DNA of 6,875 nucleotides, taken from positions 1-6,875 of the forward strand of contig PXAP01000266.1 in NCBI GenBank assembly GCA_003567115.1. The letters run 5' to 3'. The first letter of the stretch is position 1, and each line of letters begins with the position of its first letter. Source of the stretch: Bacteroidota bacterium (lineage in GTDB: Bacteria; Bacteroidota; Bacteroidia; Bacteroidales; PUMT01). The translations under genes and the position numbers were made by a program. Positions 1 through 5,583 of this stretch are shown piece by piece. Under the pieces are notes generated by a model, which was not told where the DNA came from, searched no databases, and was given only the letters and a program-made list of their open reading frames with translations.

Positions 1-243
1 CATTGCAAACTTACTGCTCGTGGTGTTATTAGCGGATACCCCACCCGGGGTATTCATTGACATTGCACCACCCGTGGCACTGAAAGCAAGAGCAGCACCT
101 CCTGCCATTCCGATCCTTGCCAGGAACTGCCGCCGTCCGGAGGAAAAACAACATCCGCCGGCAGAATTATTTTCATTAATATCCTGTGATTTACAACCGG
201 CCATTTCATCGATCCGGCCATCATCTTTACGGGCTTTTTTCAT
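1..243 (-). CDS. N-terminus of a Tat-exported protein, cut by the left window edge
   Basis: The frame is open for 81 codons from an ATG at 243 to the window edge, with no stop. After a charged, cysteine-containing N-terminal stretch (about residues 1-33), residues 34-40 read SGRRQFL, a twin-arginine motif. A hydrophobic Gly/Ala-rich segment of about 20 residues follows (IGMAGGAALAFSATGGA), and the mature part starts near residue 60. The Tat route exports folded, often cofactor-bearing proteins to the periplasm. The long region before the twin arginines is unusual but seen in some Tat substrates; an internal ATG at codon 14 is an alternative start. The visible part carries no catalytic domain, so the function cannot be named. 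It lies 85 bp downstream of a broken UbiB-type gene on the same strand. Confidence 0.7.
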   Translation of the reverse strand, partial: MKKARKDDGRIDEMAGCKSQDINENNSAGGCCFSSGRRQFLARIGMAGGAALAFSATGGAMSMNTPGGVSANNTTSSKFAM

Positions 244-328
244 TTCTGTCAGGTTTGGTTATCCTACTCGTAAGGCTTTTCGGCACCGCCATATATCAGT
301 ATCAACCCAAATTACAAAAAAGGGTTAA

Positions 329-661
329 TTATCCCAACAAATCTTGATGAAATATCCATTCAAAATTTTCTGAAACCGATAAATCCCACGACCGGATAGC
401 CGTAAAGGAAAGGACCCGTATCCAGCTACGGTCAAATTCATCGGGAATTACACCCAGGTACTCGAGACCGCGGATAGTTTGTTCCGGATTTTTATCAACA
501 ACCGCCTGGATTAATCTTACCCCGATAGCCATTGTTTTTTCATCAAGGTATCCAACCATTCCCACGTCAAGCATAACAATTGTAGCAGGTGGCTGAACAA
601 AAAGATTTGCCGGATGAGGGTCGGCATGGAAAAAGCCGTCTTCCAGAATTTGCCTGAAATG
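329..661 (-). pseudogene. Fragment of an ABC1/UbiB-family atypical kinase
   Basis: The frame from 661 down to the TAA at 329 encodes the catalytic core of an ABC1/ADCK/UbiB protein, a family of atypical kinases or ATPases, some of them needed for ubiquinone synthesis. Visible motifs are the catalytic loop EDGFFHADPHPANLFV, followed by LDVGMVGYLDEKT, the position of the metal-binding DFG. The family normally has HPGN and DFG; here they are HPAN and DVG. A helical stretch follows, ending near GVIPDEFDRS. The frame is closed by a TAA at 662-664 just upstream, so the N-terminal half (about 250-300 residues, including the Ala-rich nucleotide loop) is missing. The C-terminal part is also much shorter than usual. 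It is best read as a remnant cut at both ends. The ATG at 574 only gives a start inside the domain. Confidence 0.75.
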
Positions 662-697
662 TTAATAATACCGAAAAGTGTACCAGGAATAATATAA

Positions 698-714
698 TTT
701 CCCTTCCGGGGAAA
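698..714 (-). terminator. Hairpin after the amidohydrolase gene, possible terminator
   Basis: TTTCCC and GGGAAA form a 6-bp stem around a 5-base loop, 64 bases past the amidohydrolase stop. On the minus strand the stem is followed by TTATATTATT, a loose T-rich tail. This fits a weak intrinsic terminator. The same 15 bases (700-714) recur exactly at 3776-3790, so it may instead be a copy of a small repeat. Confidence 0.35.
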
Positions 715-777
715 CTGCTTTTCAGAGGTAACTTATTAAAAGAGATAATTGGCAATCTCAGATAAATCAGTAGCTTC

Positions 778-1977
778 TCAAATATTGTGGATTTTTTTGG
801 CAGTGCTCCTGTAAAGTGCCTTCAGGACAGATGCAGGCAAATTAAGTCCGTAATATCTCCATCCAACCCGCCCGGTAATATATTCATCATCCGTCTCCAA
901 TAAACGCCAATGGATTTGGAACATACTTTTCCTCCGGCCCATATCGGTTCCAAACATTATCCGGTCTTTATATTTTTCCAGAAACCTGGCAGATGAACGG
1001 GGTGTGCGTCCCATCTCATAATCACGTGCGGAAGTGTCCAGATAGAGGTTGGGATATTTATCCATTGCCTGACTTAAAGTTGTCAGATCGTGGCCCTGAT
1101 TACTCAGATGACATGCTACAAAAATTGTCCCCGGATGTTTTTCCAGTGTCCTGTTCCTTATAGTTATAAGTTCATCGAAATGTAATGCATCAGTATCATA
1201 CAAATTGAAATGCTGGTAATCCGGTGTACGTTCCTGAAAGACATCCAGGGGAGTCCATGCTGAGATATGGTCGGCAAAGTGAAAATTAACCGGCAGCTTC
1301 AGCTCTGCGCACTTTTCCCAGAAAGCGTCTAACCTCGGATCATCAGGATGAAGTCTTTTATCACGAGGCAGTGAAGTATCCCGGGTAATACCAAAACCCT
1401 TGTCAGTAATTTCACCAACTCCCAGTGCACCCTTGTTATAACAACGTACTAACTCTGCTACAACTCTCCCGGAATAATCCGGGTTCTCAATATCGCTTCT
1501 ATCCATTCCGCAGTAAAGTATAAATCGATCCGGATATGAGTTAAGATATAAATCCACCAGTTCATCAAAGTTATCGCCTGTCGCTCCCGTCAGAATTACT
1601 GATTTTTCTATGCCAACCTCATCCATGGTCCTGACCCAGTCGTCCACCTCTTCAGGAGTCCTGGCATAAATGTGTAAATGACAATCTATGGCCGGATATT
1701 TTGCCTTAGGCACAAAGGTTTCTCTGGTTACAACTAAAGATTTTGGAGCCCAGTCCTTAAGAAGTATGGCATCCATCGGACCCGGTTCAGGTGAAACACC
1801 CGGTCCGCCCCAGTCACCATATTTAATTTCGACCCAATCAGGATCAGTCTGCCAATCCTCAAACACCTGCCTGTCGATAGTTGAACAGAAAGTCTTGGAG
1901 CCAAGCCCAAAGCCGGCAAATGTTAACCCGGTAGTTCCTATTATGCTTTTTTTAATAAAATCTCTTCTTTTTTTCAT
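778..1977 (-). CDS. Tat-exported metal-dependent amidohydrolase (amidohydrolase-2 family)
   Basis: This 399-residue protein is probably a periplasmic TIM-barrel hydrolase or decarboxylase of the amidohydrolase-2 (PF04909) group. Residues 1-30 form a Tat-like signal: KKRRDFIKKS, then a hydrophobic stretch ending near GLGSKTF. The metal site is well marked: DCHLHIY gives the HxH pair (H100, H102), GVGEI the glutamate (E189), NFHFAD a histidine (H233), VACHLS another (H290), and MFGTD the catalytic aspartate (D345). Length and motif order suit an intact enzyme. I chose the ATG at 1977 because it places the twin arginines next to the N-terminus; a GTG at 2001 would add eight residues. A 19-bp palindrome lies about 55 bases upstream and may be an operator. 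The substrate cannot be told from sequence; relatives act on lactones, amides or aromatic acids. No partner gene is adjacent, since the next gene downstream is a UbiB remnant. Confidence 0.88.
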   Translation of the reverse strand: MKKRRDFIKKSIIGTTGLTFAGFGLGSKTFCSTIDRQVFEDWQTDPDWVEIKYGDWGGPGVSPEPGPMDAILLKDWAPKSLVVTRETFVPKAKYPAIDCHLHIYARTPEEVDDWVRTMDEVGIEKSVILTGATGDNFDELVDLYLNSYPDRFILYCGMDRSDIENPDYSGRVVAELVRCYNKGALGVGEITDKGFGITRDTSLPRDKRLHPDDPRLDAFWEKCAELKLPVNFHFADHISAWTPLDVFQERTPDYQHFNLYDTDALHFDELITIRNRTLEKHPGTIFVACHLSNQGHDLTTLSQAMDKYPNLYLDTSARDYEMGRTPRSSARFLEKYKDRIMFGTDMGRRKSMFQIHWRLLETDDEYITGRVGWRYYGLNLPASVLKALYRSTAKKIHNI

Positions 1978-2032
1978 TTTGATTGTTTTAAAACCTGCCA
2001 CGGTTTCTTATCTGAACCTTACTTTTTAAAAC

Positions 2033-2051
2033 TGTTCATGTAACATGAACA
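2033..2051. promoter_or_regulatory. Perfect 19-base palindrome upstream of the amidohydrolase gene
   Basis: TGTTCATGT and ACATGAACA are exact reverse complements around a single central base. The site lies 56-74 bases before the chosen amidohydrolase start, where a repressor or activator would bind. The short arms and one-base spacer suit a dimeric regulator operator better than an RNA hairpin. No regulator gene is visible nearby, and I cannot place a convincing Bacteroidota promoter here. Confidence 0.5.
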
Positions 2052-2165
2052 TATAAAAATAATGAACCAAATTAGCGATTTATGTTTAAGATAGCAAGTA
2101 AAGAAGTATATGATTCAACTCTGAACAATCTGAAAGCGAAAGTGATTGAACTAATGTAATTTAAC

Positions 2166-2216
2166 GGCACACAACATCGGCTTAAATCGAAGCCCCGGGA
2201 ACATCTGCTCCCGAAA
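2166..2216 (-). repeat. Dispersed repeat, copy A
   Basis: Positions 2166-2212 match 4004-4050 at 43 of 47 bases, in the same orientation. Read on the minus strand, 2216-2193 can fold into an 11-bp hairpin with a GA loop: arms UUUCGGGAGCA and UGUUCCCGGGG, with several G-U pairs. The repeat sits in a gene-free stretch between the amidohydrolase promoter region and an IS-like end. It is not an rRNA, tRNA or CRISPR unit, and I do not recognise the family. Confidence 0.8.
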
Positions 2217-2336
2217 GGGAAAACAGACAAGCCTGGATATTCCAACAATTTATATTTATACGATCCGTTTCGTGGAAGATGCTTCAGGATGCGGAGAAGC
2301 ACGATGCCGGGAACCCCCCTGGAAGTGGAAATATTC

Positions 2337-2361
2337 AGGATTCCCGAAAACGGACCACAAT
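2337..2361 (-). repeat. 25-bp direct repeat, inner copy; possible IS21-type end
   Basis: This 25-mer matches 2406-2430 at 24 of 25 bases in the same orientation, 69 bases apart. On the minus strand it reads ATTGTGGTCCG, then TTTTCGGGAATCC. IS21-family elements often carry several copies of a roughly 20-bp terminal sequence at each end, and this arrangement resembles one. No istA or istB reading frame is present, so at most one end survives. Confidence 0.5.
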
Positions 2362-2405
2362 ATCATATCCCAAATAACTTTGGATAATAGCCAGAGATCA
2401 CAAAT

Positions 2406-2430
2406 AGGATTCCCGAAACCGGACCACAAT
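2406..2430 (-). repeat. 25-bp direct repeat, outer copy; possible IS21-type terminus
   Basis: This is the partner of the copy at 2337-2361, with a single C for A difference. It lies a few bases from the inverted repeat at 2435-2460, where the AbiEii-like reading frame stops resembling its family. That places the outer copy at the break point, as expected if an element inserted there and later lost its body. The element would extend toward lower coordinates. Confidence 0.5.
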
Positions 2431-2434
2431 CTTC

Positions 2435-2460
2435 AATTTACTCAAAATTGTGAGTAAATT
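2435..2460. repeat. Perfect 10-bp inverted repeat at a gene break point
   Basis: AATTTACTCA and TGAGTAAATT are exact reverse complements separated by six bases (AAATTG). It lies between the outer 25-bp repeat and the end of the AbiEii-like fragment. It could be an operator, a hairpin, or the scar of an insertion. There is no GC-rich stem and no T-run, so a terminator is unlikely. Confidence 0.6.
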
Positions 2461-2560
2461 TTCTTATGTACTTTGTTGTAGAAAGAAAATCAAGAATCAG
2501 CAGCAGCAGATACTCTTTGATCATGTATTTCCATAGAACAGGATTATCCCTTATCTGCGG
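2438..2560 (-). pseudogene. Probable N-terminal remnant of an AbiEii-like nucleotidyltransferase
   Basis: Between a TAG at 2561 and a TAA at 2438 the minus strand encodes about 40 residues, including NPVLWKYMIKEYL, then a leucine-rich helix and DFLSTTKYIRK. This resembles the start of AbiEii/AbiGii-type nucleotidyltransferase toxins, where a similar helix precedes a FxGGTxLR motif. That motif and all the rest are absent: after KYIRK the frame runs into the inverted repeat at 2435-2460 and stops. The assignment rests on recall of a short segment and is tentative. An internal ATG at 2524 is in frame, but nothing 28 residues long would be functional. The fragment shares its frame with the unassigned remnant just upstream. 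Confidence 0.35.
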
Positions 2561-2791
2561 CTAGTAATACTTTCCGATAGTATCAACTGATATAAGATGG
2601 TCTGTATATCCGGTTTGCAAAATAGTATGCATGATCACTGCTTCCCATATATCCGGAAAATGTTTGTAAGTCCACCGCTGCGGCTGCACGTTGATCATGA
2701 CTGGAAGAGATACTGGACAAGACTCTTTTGCATTCCTATCTGTTATCACAAGATAATCAGGTAAAAAATTCAGGAATAATGTGACAGCGCT
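2561..2791 (-). pseudogene. Unassigned ORF remnant of about 76 residues
   Basis: The frame is open from just after a TGA at 2792-2794 to the TAG at 2561, without an ATG; a GTG at 2749 is possible. The translation has ordinary protein character: a hydrophobic start (AVTLFLNFLPDYLVITDRN), SLPVMINVQPQRWTY in the middle, and a tail of MHTILQTGYTDHLISVDTIG. The tail is faintly like the barrel strands of phosphotriesterase-type proteins, but this is too weak to name. The lack of a start and its position among broken genes suggest a remnant. Confidence 0.3.
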
Positions 2792-2889
2792 TCATGCTGC
2801 GCACTTCCTCGGATGAAACCCTTATTCCCGTGATTCCGGACAGTCAATCCCGCTGAAAACAGACTCCTATCCAATTCTCTCACTGAATC

Positions 2890-3366
2890 CTACAAACCAT
2901 GTTTTTCAAGAATGGACCGGCATCTGGAAATAATCCTTTTCATTTCTTCCAGATTTTCAAACAACAGGTTTATCCCTTCAATCTTTTCTGAAATCAAGGC
3001 AGGATACTCATGCGTTACATCATTCCTTATTTTTCGGAGCTGAATCCAACTTAACGTAGAATCGATAACCTCCAATTTTTCCAACCGGTTCAGAATATCA
3101 ATAAACGGCTTGCCGCCAACAGATTCAGCAAGAGCTTCAAGTGTTAATGGGAACAGGCGCGCGCCAATTACATCCTGTAATTTTGAAAACCGGAAAATAT
3201 ACTGGTCGATAAAACTTACGGCTTCATCTTCAATCTTGTAATAATTTTCAGTGGTCAATGGTATTACCCCCTCTACTTTGGATCTGGCAAACTCCATTCT
3301 CTTAAAATGGATTTCACAAGTCTCAAAGGTCTGTATAAGCTTGTCATTAACCTCAGGATCGATCAT
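2890..3366 (-). CDS. HEPN-domain protein, HepT-like ribonuclease toxin partner of MNT
   Basis: This 158-residue all-helical protein carries the HEPN active-site pattern near the end of its third quarter: R114-NDVT-H119-E-Y121, an exact Rx4HxY. In characterised HepT/MntA pairs the Arg and His cut RNA, and the Tyr is AMPylated by the nucleotidyltransferase to silence the toxin. An upstream helix with FIDQYIFRFSKLQDVIG (about residues 52-68) matches the conserved first core helices of such proteins. The start ATG (3366-3364) overlaps the MNT stop by four bases (ATGA), which implies translational coupling. A GGGGG stretch about eight bases upstream could act as ribosome binding site. The length is near the usual 130-160. 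That it is toxic here is inferred from the motif and the pairing. Confidence 0.85.
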   Translation of the reverse strand: MIDPEVNDKLIQTFETCEIHFKRMEFARSKVEGVIPLTTENYYKIEDEAVSFIDQYIFRFSKLQDVIGARLFPLTLEALAESVGGKPFIDILNRLEKLEVIDSTLSWIQLRKIRNDVTHEYPALISEKIEGINLLFENLEEMKRIISRCRSILEKHGL

Positions 3367-3668
3367 AGCTCTACCCCCTTTTCCAGTGCTTTTTTAATAA
3401 TCGGCAAATGATAATTATAACGGGTCTCTATTATTACATCGAATTTTTGTTCCCCCAATAAAATTTCAAGTTTCGCAATGAACTCAGATTTCTTCAACAT
3501 GATTTTTCCTGGTTCAGGTTCTTCAGGTAATTTAATAAGCAAATCAATATCACCACCTTTTTCATAATCGGCCGTACGGGAACCATATAAATAAACTACG
3601 ACCTTATCACCCCAAATCTCGCGGGCAACCTTTTTTATAATATCAATATCAGATTGCGGAAGACGCAT
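3363..3668 (-). CDS. MNT-type minimal nucleotidyltransferase, MntA-like antitoxin
   Basis: This 101-residue protein has the pol-beta-superfamily nucleotidyltransferase signature: YLYGSRTADYEKGGDIDLLI, with G29-S30, nine residues, then D40-x-D42. A third acidic residue sits in KFDVII (D77). This is the metal and ATP site of MNT proteins, which in MntA-type antitoxins transfer AMP to the HEPN partner. The spacing between GS and the first Asp is nine rather than the ten of the classical MntA motif, but the GGDIDLL form is common in MNT proteins. The gene is first in a two-gene operon with the HEPN gene, so the antitoxin-like enzyme is translated first. A good Bacteroidota promoter lies just upstream. 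There is no clear Shine-Dalgarno sequence; the leader is A/T-rich, as is usual in this phylum. Confidence 0.87.
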   Translation of the reverse strand: MRLPQSDIDIIKKVAREIWGDKVVVYLYGSRTADYEKGGDIDLLIKLPEEPEPGKIMLKKSEFIAKLEILLGEQKFDVIIETRYNYHLPIIKKALEKGVEL

Positions 3669-3696
3669 ATTTTAAATTTTCCAGGGGGAGTTTACT

Positions 3697-3728
3697 CAAA
3701 AATAAATAAATTAATTTATGTACACAAA
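3697..3728 (-). promoter_or_regulatory. Bacteroidota-type promoter of the MNT-HEPN operon
   Basis: On the minus strand, TTTG (3728-3725) and TATTTTTG (3704-3697) are separated by 20 bases. This matches the Bacteroidota primary-sigma consensus: TTTG near -33, 19-21 bases, then TAnnTTTG near -7. Transcription would start around 3690, giving a leader of roughly 20 bases before the MNT ATG at 3668. Confidence 0.65.
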
Positions 3729-4003
3729 AGAGTTATCACCACAAAATTGCAGCTATGCAACAGGCAGTACATATATCCCTTCCGGGGAAAAACAGGTCAC
3801 TGATAGGTATAAACCTGACTTCAGTGTTGCCAATCTTTAGCATGCTTCTGTGAGAAAGATTAACTATCCAGGCTTCCTGACCCTGAAACAATGAACTTCA
3901 AGTGCTTGAGCACCAATCAGAAAAACCCACAAGGAGAAACTATTCAAAACTACCAATTTGGGTTGGACGGACTTCATTCTTGACTTGCACATGTAAAAAT
4001 AAT
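3729..4003. other. Gene-free stretch upstream of the MNT-HEPN promoter
   Basis: No supported gene is seen. A 35-residue minus-strand frame (3736-3843, starting MLKIGNTEVRF) is open but resembles nothing I know. The stretch holds a 15-base exact match to 700-714 at 3776-3790; a possible hairpin at 3798-3826 (CACTGA and TCAGTG outside, AGGT and ACCT inside); and a short palindrome GTGCTTGAGCAC near 3900. The density of small inverted repeats suggests old repeat debris rather than coding DNA. Confidence 0.4.
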
Positions 4004-4054
4004 GGCACACAACATCGGTCTGAATCGAAGCCCCGGGAACATCTGTTCCCAGGG
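4004..4054 (-). repeat. Dispersed repeat, copy B
   Basis: Positions 4004-4050 match copy A (2166-2212) at 43 of 47 bases. On the minus strand, 4054-4031 forms an 11-bp hairpin with a GA loop: arms CCCUGGGAACA and UGUUCCCGGGG, with a single G-U pair. It lies about 60 bases after the DUF4251 stop and may be in the 3' end of that transcript. A TAAAAATAATG string just before it on the plus strand also occurs at 2054-2064 upstream of copy A. Confidence 0.8.
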
Positions 4055-4068
4055 TTATTTTATGATAC

Positions 4069-4087
4069 AAGGCTTCGTTTAAGCCTT
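4069..4087 (-). terminator. Hairpin after the DUF4251 gene, possible terminator
   Basis: AAGGCTT and AAGCCTT form a 7-bp stem around a five-base loop, 30 bases past the DUF4251 stop. On the minus strand only GTATCATAAAA follows, so there is no U-run and termination would be weak. The GGCTTCG here is also complementary to CGAAGCC in repeat B, which allows an alternative larger fold. Confidence 0.35.
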
Positions 4088-4116
4088 ATTTGTCTGGTAC
4101 GATCTGTCAGAATTTA

Positions 4117-4623
4117 TTATGAATCAGTATAATTGGTTAGATATCCCTGGTAACTCATGTGACTTCTGTTTTTACTGATGATCCTTACTGTTGCATTGCC
4201 ATTGTAATTTATGTCTATCATCACATTATATAAATCGTAATCCCTCACTTCAAAAGAATACCTGATTCTCATTTTCTCGGGTATCTTTGAATATTTGACA
4301 TTCTCAATATCACCTGAAAATTTAATACCGCCGTTGCCACCGTATTTAGCATTATAAGTCGTTCCGAAAAATGGGAGATTAGCCACTGCAGTATCCTCGG
4401 ATATTCTTATAAAATAACTGTTGGTCAAGTAATTATTTCTTCCATAATAAGGAAAAGCATATTGTGCTTCAAAAAGAAAATCTCCCCCTTCAACCATTTC
4501 TTCAGTTTTCCGATACTGTTCCCAATTCTTCTCTTTTCTGTTTTGCTTTTCCTGTCCGGCTGAATTAATTATAATTACAGCAAGAAAACCGATCACAAAC
4601 GTAACGATTAATAACCTCTTCAT
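4117..4623 (-). CDS. DUF4251-family secreted protein
   Basis: This 168-residue protein starts with a basic, hydrophobic leader (MKRLLIVTFVIGFLAVIII, residues 1-19), either a signal peptide or a membrane anchor. No lipobox cysteine follows, so I do not call it a lipoprotein. The rest fits DUF4251, a Bacteroidota-specific domain of unknown function. Visible hallmarks are FLFEAQYAFPYYGRNNYLT (49-67), a short strand YFIRIS, then ANLPFFGTTYNAKYGGNGGIKFSG (81-104), and near the end NGNATVRI with SHMSYQGYL. I chose the ATG at 4623 because the upstream in-frame start at 4656 would put 11 non-hydrophobic residues before the leader. The gene stands alone, followed by a hairpin and repeat B. The family length is typical and no damage is seen. 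Confidence 0.82.
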   Translation of the reverse strand: MKRLLIVTFVIGFLAVIIINSAGQEKQNRKEKNWEQYRKTEEMVEGGDFLFEAQYAFPYYGRNNYLTNSYFIRISEDTAVANLPFFGTTYNAKYGGNGGIKFSGDIENVKYSKIPEKMRIRYSFEVRDYDLYNVMIDINYNGNATVRIISKNRSHMSYQGYLTNYTDS

Positions 4624-4680
4624 ATCACTTAAACCTGTATTATAACCTCTTATCAAATAAAGAATTTACTATTTTTCGAC

Positions 4681-4710
4681 TATCCCCGAGGCAAAGCCTG
4701 CGATGTATTT
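4681..4710. repeat. Degenerate copy of a GC-rich palindromic repeat
   Basis: The stretch beginning CCCCGAGGCAAAGCCTGCGA matches 4765-4790 at about 20 of 26 bases and keeps a short AGGC-AAA-GCCT stem. It looks like a decayed copy of the element 80 bases further on. Confidence 0.45.
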
Positions 4711-4748
4711 CGCCGAAAAATTCACACTTCGTATGACCCTAAATTCTC

Positions 4749-4791
4749 AGAATTATTTTTTTGACCCCGGGGCAGAGCCCCGAGGAATTCT
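4749..4791. repeat. GC-rich palindromic repeat with an outer inverted repeat
   Basis: CGGGGC-AGA-GCCCCG forms a strong 6-bp stem (4768-4782), which extends to CC and GG past one mismatch. It is framed by AGAATT (4749-4754) and AATTCT (4786-4791). The gene-free stretch 4624-4953 contains this element, its decayed copy, and nothing else I can support. Its symmetry suggests a small dispersed palindromic element rather than a one-sided terminator. Confidence 0.55.
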
Positions 4792-4953
4792 TTTGATTAA
4801 TAGGGATCAAATTTTATGCCATCAGTAATAAGTGGCAGAAACAGGAGATATAATCAAGTCCCGGAAAGCAGCCGAAATAGTTAACGCCTCTTTAAAGTTT
4901 GTGAATCTGGTAAGTATAGCATGCAGGACGACCGGCACCTCCTCCCGGCAAAA

Positions 4954-5166
4954 TCAAAAAAGCTCAACAGGGTCAATTTCCAGAAACTCCTGCCACAATA
5001 AGCTTTTGTTATCAATAACGTAGACCCTGTCAGGATTGAACCTGGAGGAGAAAGTATTCATCCCCCTTCTGGCAAAACCGGAACGGCCACTCTTAACCTC
5101 AACAGCAACAACCTTACCACGTTTCTCAAGAACAAAATCAATTTCAAAACAAATTTTGCTTCCGGG
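4954..5166 (-). pseudogene. C-terminal fragment of an AAA/DUF4143-type ATPase
   Basis: An open frame of 70 codons, without a start, runs from just after a TGA at 5167-5169 to a TGA at 4954. It reads FEIDFVLEKRGKVVAVEVKSG, then a short GMNTFSSRFNPDRVYVI segment and a tail of EFLEIDPVELF. EIDFVLE followed by VEVKSG is the nuclease-like C-terminal part (E-x-D, ExK) of DUF4143 proteins, which normally follows an N-terminal AAA domain of about 150 residues. The tail with EFL and a short end is also as in that family. Because the frame lacks the AAA domain and begins after a stop, it is a remnant. A related piece lies 250 bases upstream at 5415-5579. No ATG precedes it, so simple start-to-stop gene finding would miss it. 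Confidence 0.7.
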
Positions 5167-5414
5167 TCAGGCATATACATACGGTGATCCCGGGTTTGGC
5201 TCTTTTTACGACCAGCAGGAAAACTGCATTCGGCTTTTACCCGGGCCATCAATTCCCGACTTGCCGGAGGGCGAGACAGCCAGCTGAACAATATCCCCAT
5301 CTTTTATACAAAATGGAATGTTTTTATGTGCCTCTTTTGTTCAGAAATAATACAAAAGGAATTGGGCATGCAACCGGGCGATTTCTTCTTTTCGAAGATC
5401 TCTCTTATAAAAAA

Positions 5415-5579
5415 CATTACCCGCACCACGATTCGCAACCAATTAACTCAAGAAAATCATCACTTTCGTGGAAGACAACACAGGCTACCCGTATCTGCCG
5501 AAGAGCCGGCAAGAGCAACCATAAGATTAGGATGATGCATAAAAATCTTTTCAGGTTTTGAAAGGCGGCTGATACCTTT
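5415..5579 (-). pseudogene. Decayed internal piece of an AAA/DUF4143-type ATPase
   Basis: After a TGA at 5580-5582 the minus frame reads GISRLSKPEKIFMHHPNLMV, continues as ALAGSSADTGS, then meets two adjacent stops at about 5457-5462 and a third a few codons on. Same-frame VNWLRIVVRVMF follows. In Bacteroidota AAA-type ATPases with a DUF4143-like C-terminus, the order is GIxxLxKPxKIY, NPNLMYALAG, then RETFFxNQL and HxV; the piece matches this order with damage in the middle. It could be the middle of the same gene as the fragment at 4954-5166, or of a second copy. The three stops show that it is no longer translated as a whole. Confidence 0.6.
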
Positions 5580-5583
5580 TCAG

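Noticed and set aside
2072..2302. Minus-strand frame of 76 residues
   Set aside because: It runs through dispersed repeat A, has no recognisable domain and an unlikely composition.
2782..2870. Minus-strand stretch GIRVSSEEVRSM as a transposase C-terminus
   Set aside because: The resemblance to ISAzo13-type tails is only a few residues long and no other part of a transposase is nearby.
2437..3724. Similar strings TTTACTCAAAA and TTATGTAC on both sides of the MNT-HEPN pair, as a flanking duplication
   Set aside because: The strings are short and A/T-rich with unequal spacing; one is the MNT promoter region and the other is in the AbiEii-like frame. Chance is enough.
2166..4054. The dispersed repeat as an integron attC site with cassettes between copies
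   Set aside because: The layout (gene, repeat, gene, repeat on one strand) is cassette-like, but no GTTRRRY/RYYYAAC pair is present, and the DNA between copies holds several genes and its own promoter.
3864..4070. Minus-strand frame of 68 residues
   Set aside because: It runs through repeat B, and its other half is intergenic DNA. No domain is visible.
2269..5475. Shared 12-mer TTTCGTGGAAGA near 2270 and 5464
   Set aside because: The match does not extend convincingly on either side, and the second copy lies in a decayed ATPase gene. It is probably chance.
4832..5561. Plus-strand frames of 60-125 residues
   Set aside because: They lie opposite the DUF4143 and AAA remnants on the minus strand and have no protein-like features.
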